Source: Nitrospira sp. | GTDB taxonomy: Bacteria > Nitrospirota > Nitrospiria > Nitrospirales > Nitrospiraceae | Reading direction: 5' to 3' | NCBI GenBank assembly: GCA_020853775.1 | Contig: JADYYH010000039.1 | Span: 1 to 64,000, forward strand | DNA length: 64,000 nt | Shown here: positions 1 to 8,482 of the stretch, one piece after another | Numbering within the stretch: the stretch's first letter is position 1 | Layout of the letters: the number at the start of each line of letters is the position of its first letter | Notes under the pieces: generated by a model | What the model was told of the DNA's origin: nothing | Database searches by the model: none | What the model saw: the letters and a program-made list of their open reading frames with translations, nothing else | Position numbers and translations under genes: made by a program

Positions 1-456
1 GACGCCGACTTCCTCAATAGAGTGGTAACCCTCCGTATCCTCCACCCCGCCCTCGTCAGACCCTGCGGCCTCCACGCCGCGGGGAATCATCCGAAGAAGA
101 GCCTTTTGAACGCGGTAGAGCCGTCATACCCGTCTTCGTAATGACTCGGGTTTCCATCATGGTATCGGCGAGGGCCAGACGTTGCACCTGGAGCCACGTA
201 CTCGCCACGGCAGGCGGGCCATCATTCACATCCCGGCGAATCGTTAGCCCAACCGTGAGCACGGGAGGCCTGTCGGTGAAGCAGAGCGTCTTTCCAACCC
301 ATCATCCATGATCAGATTGAATTGTTGCCGCACCTTCGCCTCGTCGAACGTCATTTCTGTTGGCGTTCTCAGGACTAGGGTTCATCCGAGTTGGACGATT
401 CCACTGGTCTGATACCGTGTTGGTGGTCGCACCGACAACCACGAGAGACCAGCCCT
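1..456. other. Left-edge region without a recognisable gene
   Basis: No reading frame here could be matched to a known family. The minus strand has a short open frame beginning near 354 (MTFDEAKVRQQF...) that stops after about 40 codons, and a second minus frame (56-262, 68 aa) that could be its continuation in another phase. Together they could be a decayed gene, but there is no motif to support it. The stretch also contains the upstream region of the DUF748 gene that starts at about 457. Confidence 0.4.
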
Positions 457-2012
457 GTGCCTACTCGTCCTCTAATCACACGTTGGATCCTATGGGTCGG
501 CGCGATCGCGTTCGTCCTGGTGATGGCGATGGTACTCGTCGCAGCGATCGCGGATGAGCCGGTAAGGAAATATATCGAAGACAAGGCCAATGCTTCGCTC
601 CACGTCTACACGCTGCGCATCGGCAAGCTCGACCTGCATCCACTGACGCTGTCGCTCGATCTCGAAAACGTGGCACTCATTCAAAATCGTCATCCCGACC
701 CTCCGATGGCCCACATTCCGAAATGGCATGCCGGCGTTCAGTTAGGGGGACTGTTGACGGGGAATATTGTGAGCGCCCATCGCCTCGACGGACCGTCCAT
801 CACCGTGACGCGCCCCCAAGCCAAGACAGAACTCAACGAGACCCGCTCCAGTGGCTGGCAGGACATGGTGCGTAGCCAGTTTCCATTGCGGATCAGCGAA
901 TTGACGGTCGAGCAGGCGCAGATCACGTACTACGATCATCCCAAGGCGCAGCCGGTGAAACTCACTGAGCTCCGGTTCGAAGCCTGCGACATCAGCAACC
1001 GAGGCGGCGAAGGCGAAGTATATCCCTCCACCATCAACATGGACGCACGGCTTCCTCAAGGGGGCCATATCAAGGCCAAAGGCCATGCCAATGTGCTGAC
1101 CAAACCGCTTCCTGCCTTCAACGTGGATTTCACGCTTGCCGATCTCGCGCTCCAGGATTTTATTGGCCTTGCCGGTGGCTACAATGTGCAGCTCGATCGA
1201 GGCAAAGTTACCACGAAGGGCCATGCCGAATATGCGCCGTGGAGGCAGGTGGCGGATGTGCAGGATATTCGTCTGGAAGGCGTGAGGGCAGACTATGTCT
1301 ATCGTCATCACCCAAGAGATGAGGCCCGCCGGACGGAGCCGTTGCGGTGGCCAAGAAAGTGAAAGACAATCCGCTTCTGGTCGTGAATGTCACACAAGGC
1401 AAGGTCTTGGACAGCGAATTCGGCTTCGTGAATAAGGCCGTCACCCCTCCCTACCGGGTGTTTGTCGGAGACGTGAATGCCGACGTGGATAACTTCACGA
1501 CCAGGCTCCGCGAGTGGCAAGGAGGCAATGCGGTCATCAAAGTGACGGGGCGCAGCGTCCTCACCGGAACATTTCGGCCCGAAAAACCTTCCCCTGATTT
1601 CGATGTCGGAGTCCAGGTCGTGAAAACAGACCTGAAATCGTTCAACGACGTGCTGCGGGCCTACGTCGACTTCGATGTGCATCGAGGCAACCTGTTGGTC
1701 TTCAGTGAACTCTCGATCCGCCACAAACACGTGTCCGGCTACCTCAAACCGATATTCAAAGACGTCGAGGTCTACGATCCGGAGCAAGATGCTGAAAAGG
1801 CATGGACCAAAAAGATATTCGAGTCGGTGATCAGCGGCATCGTCGAGCTGCTGAATAATCCAAGCGCAGACCAGGTGGCAGCCGAGACCGGTATCACAGG
1901 CCCGGTCACCAATCCTTTTGCTGACACGTGGCAGGTCATGGGAACCTTGATCCAAAACGCCTTCTTTAAAGCGATTCTTCCGGGTCTGGAAAGGGAACAG
2001 GGTAAAGCATGA
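457..2012 (+). pseudogene. DUF748 / AsmA-like envelope protein, disrupted by a -1 frameshift
   Basis: The N-terminal frame (to 1362) begins with one transmembrane helix (ILWVGAIAFVLVMAMVLVAA) followed by a long beta-rich periplasmic region of the DUF748/AsmA-like type, a family linked to envelope maintenance and lipid transport. The downstream frame (stop 2012) resumes the same domain and ends NAFFKAILPGLEREQGKA. The two frames join cleanly if one G is restored at about 1338 (GAG-CCG to GAG-GCC-GTT), giving TEAVAVAKKVKDN. I place the start at GTG 457; a TTG at 391 would add 22 residues ahead of the helix. Either a real pseudogene or a sequencing/assembly error. The stop overlaps the next ATG (ATGA), so it was once translationally coupled to the topoisomerase fragment. 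Confidence 0.75.
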
Positions 2013-2308
2013 CCCCCTGTGCGACGAATGGTGCACCCCCACGCATGATGCGAATCAGCGCTTCCCCGGAGGTCGTGAAGTCAGCGCGTACGGCCGGGCT
2101 GCGCTATGTGAGGGAAGGTGTGGGCGGGTTCAGTCGAGTCCCCAAACGAGGCGCCTATGCCTACCTGAATGCCTGGGGAGTTCCGATTCGTGATGAACGA
2201 CACCTTCGCCGCATTCGTTCGCTCGTCATTCCTCCCGCCTGGAGGGATGTGTGGATCTGTGAAGATCCCAACGGCCATTTGCAGGCGACCGGGCGTGATG
2301 TGAGAGGT
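2009..2308 (+). pseudogene. DNA topoisomerase IB, N-terminal fragment
   Basis: The first ~100 residues match the N-terminal domain of bacterial (poxvirus-like) topoisomerase IB: SARTAGLRYVREG, GAYAYLNAWGVPIRD, IPPAWRDVWICEDPNGHLQATGRD. Intact relatives continue from here with a RGRKQYRYH-like segment and the catalytic Arg/Lys/Tyr residues; this copy instead enters insertion-sequence DNA at about 2308. The frame stays open to 2788 only by chance through the antisense of the transposase. The catalytic domain is absent and I do not find it on the far side of the element, so the protein cannot be functional. Confidence 0.85.
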
Positions 2309-2365
2309 GGCTTCGCTTGTTTGGACAGCATCTGTCACTTCTTATGTGTGCCTGGCGGTGTGCGC

Positions 2366-2968
2366 CTAGCTAATCTGAACGCCGTGCGTCCGTGCAAGTC
2401 TCGTAAACTCCTGACTGGTGAACTGGCAGCCTTGATCGGTGTTGAAGATTTCCGGAGGGCCGTACCGGCTAATCGCCTCTTGCACGGCCTCCACGCAGAA
2501 GTCCGTGGTCAACGTGTTGGAGAGCCGCCAGGCCAACACCCGGCGACTGGCCCAGTCCAGGATCGCACACAGATACACAACGCCGCGCCGCATGGGGATG
2601 TACGTAATATCGGCGGCCCACGCGTGATTCGGGCGCGTGATGGTCAACTGACGCAGGAGATAGGGAGAGATCTGATGGGCCGGATGCCGCTGGCTGGTCC
2701 TCGGCTTCCGATAGATCGCCGTGATGCCCATCCGCCGCATGAGCGTTGCGACCTGCCGCCTGCCAATGGCATGGCCCTCTTGCTGTAACAGATCACGCAG
2801 CATCCGAGCGCCGGCAAACGGATACTGCAGATGGAGCTCATCAATCCGGCGCATGAGCGCCAGCATCGCCTCTGATAACGGCGTCGGCTGGTAATAGGCG
2901 GTCGAGCGGGCCAGCTTCAGCAGTTGGCATTGTCGCGCCACCGGTAACACGTGGGTTCGGATGATCAT
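2366..2968 (-). pseudogene. IS3-family transposase OrfB (rve integrase core), C-terminally truncated
   Basis: The protein has the IS3 OrfB signature: an HTH_21-like N-terminal region (YPFAGARMLRDLLQQEGH), then the integrase core with the first catalytic Asp in HAWAADITYIP and the second in FNTDQGCQF. It ends at GVQIS followed by TAG, where relatives continue with SMDGKGR and the segment bearing the catalytic Glu. The third DDE residue is therefore missing and the product should be inactive. The ATG overlaps the orfA stop (ATGA); normally the active product arises by -1 frameshifting from orfA. Confidence 0.85.
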
Positions 2969-3351
2969 CGCGTTACGCTCAGCAAGCCCGTCTTGGTGAA
3001 CGCATCTTCGAAAAAATCTTTCTCCAGCGTCAGCTGCCCAATCTTGAAGTGGAGGACCTTGAGATCCGGCGCGTCTGGCTTGTGGGTCGTGCCGCCAAAC
3101 ACCTCTGCTGTCCGTTCCAGCAAGTGCCGCTTCCACTCAGTAATCTGGGCAGTATAGACGCCAAGTTGTACTGCCAATTCCGCCAGCGTCTTATCGCCCG
3201 TAAATGCCGCTAAGGCCACCTGCTCCTTGAATGCCGCGCCGTGATGCGTCTCGATCTCTTCATCGCCGTGCTCATTTGGTGGCGTCGGTGAAGCCAGGCT
3301 ACCACTTAGCGCACTGCCAGAATTTTCGGAGCTCTCTCCTTCATCGTTCAT
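2965..3351 (-). CDS. IS3-family transposase OrfA (HTH_Tnp_1)
   Basis: Residues from about 38 onward (HHGAAFKEQVALAAFTGDKTLAELAVQLGV) match the helix-turn-helix DNA-binding domain of IS3 OrfA, followed by a leucine-rich segment (KIGQLTLEKDFFEDAF) typical of its coiled-coil. The first ~35 residues (Ser/Glu/Gly-rich) are not typical, so the annotated start may be non-native or the 5' end rearranged. It should bind the element's ends; without an intact OrfB it has no transposition function. Confidence 0.75.
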   Translation of the reverse strand: MNDEGESSENSGSALSGSLASPTPPNEHGDEEIETHHGAAFKEQVALAAFTGDKTLAELAVQLGVYTAQITEWKRHLLERTAEVFGGTTHKPDAPDLKVLHFKIGQLTLEKDFFEDAFTKTGLLSVTR

Positions 3352-3524
3352 CGATCGTTCGGTCTATATGGGTTAGATCAAAGGCGTTGGTTGACATCCA
3401 TCCGCAGTGCTAATCCGCTTGGGAGAACGGTATCCATCTCTTTTTATCCTCTGGGAAGCATATGCCATGACTAGTAGATATGCGATAAGCGAGCGAACAA
3501 ACCGGCCGCGTTGGGAGTAAAGAC

Positions 3525-6035
3525 GTGTCGCGAATCAATGTGCTTGTAGCAACAACTGTCACAGACGTAAAGGCAGAAGTTATCGCCGCATGCGTAGAAG
3601 CGCGACCCGATATGCGCCTTGTTACGAACCGCTGCTTGTCAGTGCCGGAACTGGACGCCGTCTTTGAATCCATCGAGGCGTCGACGCACTGTGCTTTGGT
3701 CTTAGTAGGTCGTACTGAAGAGACGAGCGTACTGGCTCAACAGTGGCTTATGGAACGGCCGGATCTCGTCGTATTGGTCGTCGATATTGTTGACGACATT
3801 GTCCAAATTGAGCTGCGAGATCCACGACTCGAGTCATTGCTCACGACCTTGCGCGACCTCGTCGAGCGAGTGGGACTACAGAGCCGAGAGCGTGTCGCCC
3901 ACGTGCAATTCCCAACGATCAGAGAGCAGTCAGACACTGACGTAATAGCGCTTGATCGCCGCCCGTTGTTGCGGGCGTCGATCGAATGGGTTCACAACCT
4001 CTTGCGAGATGCGGTGGCGTGTATCAGCGACGAAAATGGCGATGTGCATGGCTTCGGTATCACCCGTGCGACGCTGCTGCAATCCCTTGACGCACGTATG
4101 GCGCGCGTGTCCGACGGGGAGGCAGACACCGCATTGACTCTGGCGCTCCAAGCCGCACAATCGAGCGATGATCCTCTGGCGATTGCCAGTAATGTGTTTC
4201 AACTCACTCCGCTCGAACTGCGACTACTAGTGCTCGGATTGGCGCCAGAGTTGGATTTGCGATTTCAGAGATGTATCGGGTTTCTCCTCGACGACATGAG
4301 TCGCAGAGTCGGTACCATGGGTTTGTACTGCAGTTTGCTCGGAGAACCTGCACGAATTCGAAGCGAACTGGCGAGTAAGGGAACGTTCTCGCGTTGGCCC
4401 GTCTTCGAGGCGTACGAGGGACATCATGCAGCCGCGGATGAGCCGCTGAGGCTCGATCCATTCCTCTCACAATGGTTGCTTGGCGCGCGTCGGGCATTCG
4501 AAAACGACCCTAGAGTCCGCCGAGTGTCGCGCCTTGTGGCTTGGCCTGGTAGTGAATTGCTCCAGCGTCAGGAGGAGCGGGAAAAGGCTATTGAATTAGT
4601 AAGTAAACTCCAGAGCCCATGCAGGCCGCCATGGCTTGTACTGGGAGGGGATGATCCGACTGCTTGGCGAGCCTTGCTCGAACTCGGTGCACGTGCCAGG
4701 CAAGCAAATCCAATTCGGATTGAGCCTGCGCATGTGACAAGCCTCGATGCCATCGAGATCGAGGAATCAGCCCGACGCATTGCCCGCATGGCGCGGCTCA
4801 CCGGTGATGCACTTTTCATCGACCAGATCGATCGGGAGAGCACGGAAACCGTAGACGACGGGATACGTTTGTTTGTGAATGTACTGGATCGTATGGGGTG
4901 TACGGCGGCGGTGATCTCATGCGAAGAAGCGCACGTTGTCCGGTTGTTGGGAGATCTATCGTACGAGTTTGTTGATGAGCGGCCGTTGTCGATGTCGGCT
5001 CGCGTGGCGGCCATGCGTGCAGCGGCGACCGGAGCCGGTACGCATGTAACGGCTGAGTTGGCGGAGGCCATGATAAATCGATATCCACTGAATATAGACA
5101 GCCTGGAGTCCGCGATGCGTTTGGCTTCAAGCAGGAGGCAGCATCTGGATGCTGAGGAGTCGGTGGTCGCACGGTTTACGGCTGCATGCAAGGAACTAGC
5201 GGCTGAAGGTATCTCGAAACTTGCGGACCGGATCGAGCCGGTGTTTAGCCTGACCAATGTGGTCCTTCCGTCGGATCGGAAGGCACAGTTGGCAGAGATC
5301 GTCGATCATGTACGTCTTGCTCCTCGAGTTCTCGATGAATGGAAGTTTCGAGACCAGCTTCCATACGGACGTGGAGTCACGGCGCTCTTTTTCGGCCCGA
5401 GCGGGACAGGTAAAACAATGGCGGCGCTAGGCATCGCCCGCCAACTCGGCATTCAGATGCTGCGTCTCGATCTCTCCAGGGTCGTCAGCAAGTATATCGG
5501 AGATACAGAGAAAAATATCGATCGAGTGTTCACGGACGCTCAGCGGTCGGGCTCTGCCATCCTGATCGACGAGGCGGATGCGTTGTTTGGCAAGCGCAGT
5601 GAGGTTAAAGACGCCCATGATCGCTACGCCAATATCGAAGTCTCCTACCTCTTGCAACGAATGGAGGCGTATGAGGGACTGGCGATTCTGACGACGAACA
5701 TGCGGCAAAACTTGGATTCCGCGTTTCTGCGGCGTCTTCGATTCATTGTCGATTTTCCAAGGCCTGATGTGGCGGCACGCGAGAAGATTTGGCGTCAGTG
5801 TCTTCCCGATGAATCGCACGAACTTGACGATGCTGCGTTTCATCAACTTGCACGCCGGATCGATCTCACGGGTGGGCATATCAGGCAAATCACTCTCCGT
5901 GCTGCATTCATCGCGGCTGCGGCCTGTGCACAGATTAACTTGGAGCACATTGCGCAGGCGGCACGCGCGGAGTTTGCCAAACTCGGCATGCCGCCCCCTC
6001 AGCTCGATGTGACTCAATCAAGGAGGGCTGCGTGA
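3525..6035 (+). CDS. eCIS AAA+ ATPase (Afp15/PVC15-like)
   Basis: An 836-aa protein with a C-terminal AAA+ module: Walker A GPSGTGKT at residues 624-631, Walker B ILIDEAD around 679-685, a sensor-1-like stretch ILTTNM near 720 and an arginine-rich RRLRF segment after it. The N-terminal ~560 residues are helical, with a possible degenerate second nucleotide-binding region near 370 (LVLGGDD). AAA+ ATPases of this class accompany essentially every extracellular contractile injection system and act in assembly or cargo handling. The GTG start is preceded by GGGAG. It is the first gene of the locus and overlaps the next start by GTGA. Function assignment rests on the P-loop plus context. Confidence 0.9.
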   Translation: MSRINVLVATTVTDVKAEVIAACVEARPDMRLVTNRCLSVPELDAVFESIEASTHCALVLVGRTEETSVLAQQWLMERPDLVVLVVDIVDDIVQIELRDPRLESLLTTLRDLVERVGLQSRERVAHVQFPTIREQSDTDVIALDRRPLLRASIEWVHNLLRDAVACISDENGDVHGFGITRATLLQSLDARMARVSDGEADTALTLALQAAQSSDDPLAIASNVFQLTPLELRLLVLGLAPELDLRFQRCIGFLLDDMSRRVGTMGLYCSLLGEPARIRSELASKGTFSRWPVFEAYEGHHAAADEPLRLDPFLSQWLLGARRAFENDPRVRRVSRLVAWPGSELLQRQEEREKAIELVSKLQSPCRPPWLVLGGDDPTAWRALLELGARARQANPIRIEPAHVTSLDAIEIEESARRIARMARLTGDALFIDQIDRESTETVDDGIRLFVNVLDRMGCTAAVISCEEAHVVRLLGDLSYEFVDERPLSMSARVAAMRAAATGAGTHVTAELAEAMINRYPLNIDSLESAMRLASSRRQHLDAEESVVARFTAACKELAAEGISKLADRIEPVFSLTNVVLPSDRKAQLAEIVDHVRLAPRVLDEWKFRDQLPYGRGVTALFFGPSGTGKTMAALGIARQLGIQMLRLDLSRVVSKYIGDTEKNIDRVFTDAQRSGSAILIDEADALFGKRSEVKDAHDRYANIEVSYLLQRMEAYEGLAILTTNMRQNLDSAFLRRLRFIVDFPRPDVAAREKIWRQCLPDESHELDDAAFHQLARRIDLTGGHIRQITLRAAFIAAAACAQINLEHIAQAARAEFAKLGMPPPQLDVTQSRRAA

Positions 6036-6613
6036 AGGCCGACGGTATCCTTCGTGTCACCGAGGCGCTACGAGAGCGTTTGAAAGTGGCACTGTCAAGC
6101 TCAGGAGTACCGGGAACGGTGTTTGTTGGCCCTCTTGATGATGCCGATGCAAGTGGGGCGGCCCTGATCCTCTTTCTCTACCGTATAGTTCCCAATCCGA
6201 GTCTGCGCAATCGTGAGCATCGTGTGGAGTCGGGCGACTCAAAGAAACCCGATGTCTTTCAAAACTCGATTCCGCTCGATCTTTATTTCCTCGTCACTGT
6301 CGGGACAACACAAGGCGCCAGTGAGGAAACGCCACTGCGTGCGTTGGGCTTTGTCATTCAACAGTTGCAGGCCAATCCAGATTTGATTGGGCCAGGTCTC
6401 GCCTATGAGACAGTGCGGGTCACGCTGGAACCACTCACGACGGAGGAGGCGAGCCGCATCTGGGCGCTGTTTCCCACGGCGAATTACCGGACGTCTGTCG
6501 CCTACCTTGCCTCACCGGTTTGGATTGATCCATCGTCGCCGGAGTCGACAGCGGAGCGAGTGAGGGGAGATGAACTCCACACAGGGCCAAAGGCGGCCGA
6601 GGTTATGTCATGA
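6032..6613 (+). CDS. DUF4255 family eCIS protein (Afp16-like tail terminator)
   Basis: The 193-aa sequence has the DUF4255 pattern: an N-terminal helical segment, then ALILFLYRIVPNPSLRN and PLDLYFLVTVG, followed by the conserved LRALGFVIQQLQANP and a PLTTEEASRIWALF region. DUF4255 proteins correspond to Afp16/PVC16, which cap the tube and sheath and set particle length in the Serratia and Photorhabdus systems. The GTG start overlaps the ATPase stop and is preceded by AGGAGGG, so the two are coupled. Confidence 0.88.
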   Translation: MKADGILRVTEALRERLKVALSSSGVPGTVFVGPLDDADASGAALILFLYRIVPNPSLRNREHRVESGDSKKPDVFQNSIPLDLYFLVTVGTTQGASEETPLRALGFVIQQLQANPDLIGPGLAYETVRVTLEPLTTEEASRIWALFPTANYRTSVAYLASPVWIDPSSPESTAERVRGDELHTGPKAAEVMS

Positions 6614-7281
6614 GTGAGTCGTTCGTGGTCCACCGACCGGAGCAGGCATACCAACGTACAGTCCAATTTGTCGTCGAACTCATCGATCCGGTCACACTGG
6701 AGAGAATCAGCCGGGGGGTGAAGGTCGTGGCAGAGGGACTGCGCGGCAAACCGGTGGTCAACGCGAGCGGCATGTTTGTCTGGCTCAAGGGAGAGATGGA
6801 CTCGTTACGCGAAATCAGAATCGATCCGGGAACGCTTCCTTACGAGACAATCACTATTCGCAAGGACAAGTTAAAGATTCCACCCTCTTTACCTCCGCTC
6901 ACGACAATCGAGTTGCCGCTTCGGACGGACTATGCGTTTTCCGTGGGGACAACCGGAATACGGGGCACGTTGGTCGAGGAGCGGATCAATCAACCGACTC
7001 CAATACCCCATGTCGAGGTGAGCCTTGAGTGGTTAGACGATGACGGCACGACTTGGCACGACGCGCGGATGCATTCGACTACGAATGACAAGGGCGGGTT
7101 CGTGTCGGTGCTGAGACTGGCACCAGCTGATATGCCGAGTTTCGATACGGATGGAGCAATCTCCGTGCGATTGAGGGCGAGGCGAGAGGGCGCCGGCGAG
7201 CGGCGCTCTGCAGAGGTACAGATCCCTCTCGGGCGTGTCTCGGATCCGTCTTACTTTTCCTGGGATGAATTTCAACCGTGA
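6610..7281 (+). CDS. eCIS-associated protein with Ig-like/carboxypeptidase-regulatory-like fold
   Basis: A 223-aa protein without signal peptide or membrane segment. The central part (GIRGTLVEERINQPTPIPHVEVSLEWLDDDG... followed by NDKGGFVSVLRL) has the beta-rich pattern of carboxypeptidase-regulatory-like or transthyretin-like domains. Its ATG overlaps the DUF4255 stop (ATGA). Beta-sandwich proteins in this position could decorate the sheath or support the terminator, but I infer that from context only. No catalytic motif is visible. Confidence 0.65.
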   Translation: MSESFVVHRPEQAYQRTVQFVVELIDPVTLERISRGVKVVAEGLRGKPVVNASGMFVWLKGEMDSLREIRIDPGTLPYETITIRKDKLKIPPSLPPLTTIELPLRTDYAFSVGTTGIRGTLVEERINQPTPIPHVEVSLEWLDDDGTTWHDARMHSTTNDKGGFVSVLRLAPADMPSFDTDGAISVRLRARREGAGERRSAEVQIPLGRVSDPSYFSWDEFQP

Positions 7282-7303
7282 GTCGCAAGAGGAGACCAAT
7301 GCC

Positions 7304-8467
7304 ATGACGGACAATAGCCGGCAGTACTCAGGACATGAATGTACGTCTTCTACCGACAATCCTGCCGATCAGCCTAAAGCGTCGGGGGGGAGCTGTAAAG
7401 AATTGCCCCCGTCCTCGGCACCGGATGAAAAGTTCCCCGAGAAGTGCGTGGACAACTCCACCGGCTGTAATTGTCCACCTAAGCCAAAGGCCCATTCAGA
7501 CTGTCTTCAGGACATGATAGAGGAGCAGACAAAACAAATTACGGAGGCGGAAAAAGCGAAACAATTTAAGTCCGATCTTGAGGCGTTGCTGGGGAAGGCG
7601 AAGACTGCCGCGCAGGAATACACGCAAGACAAATACGACAAACTGGTTAGGCAGTGGGAAGATCAGGATAAAGAGATTGTCGAACTCATCCGAAAGCTTG
7701 TCTGTGCTGTACCTTGCTGGCGCTGCATTGTGGAATGCCATATCTGTCCTTTGCTGAATGATCTGCATAATGCAGAGCAACGGCTCTATGGCAACGGTAC
7801 CCTCTACAAGGAAGTCTATTCTCTGTATGACTTGCGGTTTTGGCATGAACGTGATCGCGATGCGAAGCTGCGAACTTTACAGACGATAAAAAGTGTTCTG
7901 ACCGTCTGGGAAAAGCCGGCTCAGACTATCGAGAAAAATCTCACCGACAATGCGAAGTTGATTTCGGAAGCCAGTAAAGCCTTGGGTACAGAGGCCTCTA
8001 GGGTCGTGTACGACGTGTTTGTGAAGCTCGTTCCGATGCATCTGGCCATCGCGCCGCCTCGGACCGGTCCGTCATCCAAAAAGACCGACATTGATAAGAA
8101 GTATACGCAGTTTTGTGGATGTGACACTGGGAAACCCGACGATTGTTGCGGTCCGGATGTGGGGGAATGGAGTTTCCGGCGACGATTAACCGGGCCCCAG
8201 CCGTATCTGATCGATCCGAAGGAATACTTCACCATCATCTGCTGTCTTGTTGAACATCGCTACAGACCGGCTAAGGACGCAGCTGCCTCCGCAGAGGCCG
8301 AATTCCAGAAGGTCGACAACGAAATTAAGCGTCTCAAAGACCAAATCGATAATGGAATGAAGACATTCGAGAGGGACGCAAAGGCGGCCATTCCCAGCAC
8401 CGTTAAGTGCAGCAATGATCAGATCGCACAGCCCGAAAACTCTTCCACGCAAACCCAATCGGCATAA
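7304..8467 (+). CDS. Cys-rich coiled-coil eCIS-associated protein of unknown function
   Basis: I chose ATG 7304, preceded by AGAGGAGAC; an upstream extension to 7235 would overlap the previous gene. The 387-aa product has an N-terminal low-complexity part with clustered cysteines, a charged helical region (residues about 65-130), a compact motif CAVPCWRCIVECHICPLLND near residue 136, a second pair-rich segment (CGCDTGKPDDCCG) near 267, and a C-terminal coiled coil (EAEFQKVDNEIKRLKDQID). It sits directly upstream of the sheath gene. I do not recognise a named family; the many cysteines suggest metal binding or disulfides. Confidence 0.7.
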   Translation: MTDNSRQYSGHECTSSTDNPADQPKASGGSCKELPPSSAPDEKFPEKCVDNSTGCNCPPKPKAHSDCLQDMIEEQTKQITEAEKAKQFKSDLEALLGKAKTAAQEYTQDKYDKLVRQWEDQDKEIVELIRKLVCAVPCWRCIVECHICPLLNDLHNAEQRLYGNGTLYKEVYSLYDLRFWHERDRDAKLRTLQTIKSVLTVWEKPAQTIEKNLTDNAKLISEASKALGTEASRVVYDVFVKLVPMHLAIAPPRTGPSSKKTDIDKKYTQFCGCDTGKPDDCCGPDVGEWSFRRRLTGPQPYLIDPKEYFTIICCLVEHRYRPAKDAAASAEAEFQKVDNEIKRLKDQIDNGMKTFERDAKAAIPSTVKCSNDQIAQPENSSTQTQSA

Positions 8468-8482
8468 CGATGGAGACTCGCC

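Larger units (their letters stand above)
2309..3354 (-). mobile_element. IS3-family insertion sequence remnant
   Basis: The element carries overlapping orfA and orfB on the minus strand in IS3-family arrangement. Boundaries are approximate: the left edge is set where topoisomerase homology ends, the right edge just upstream of orfA. I could not find convincing terminal inverted repeats or a target duplication, and orfB lacks its 3' end, so the copy is likely inactive. It separates the decayed topoisomerase gene from the injection-system locus and may mark the edge of an acquired region. Confidence 0.75.

Noticed and set aside
2308-2788. Topoisomerase reading frame continuing through the insertion sequence
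   Set aside because: Downstream of about 2308 the residues are the antisense of the transposase and share nothing with topoisomerase IB.
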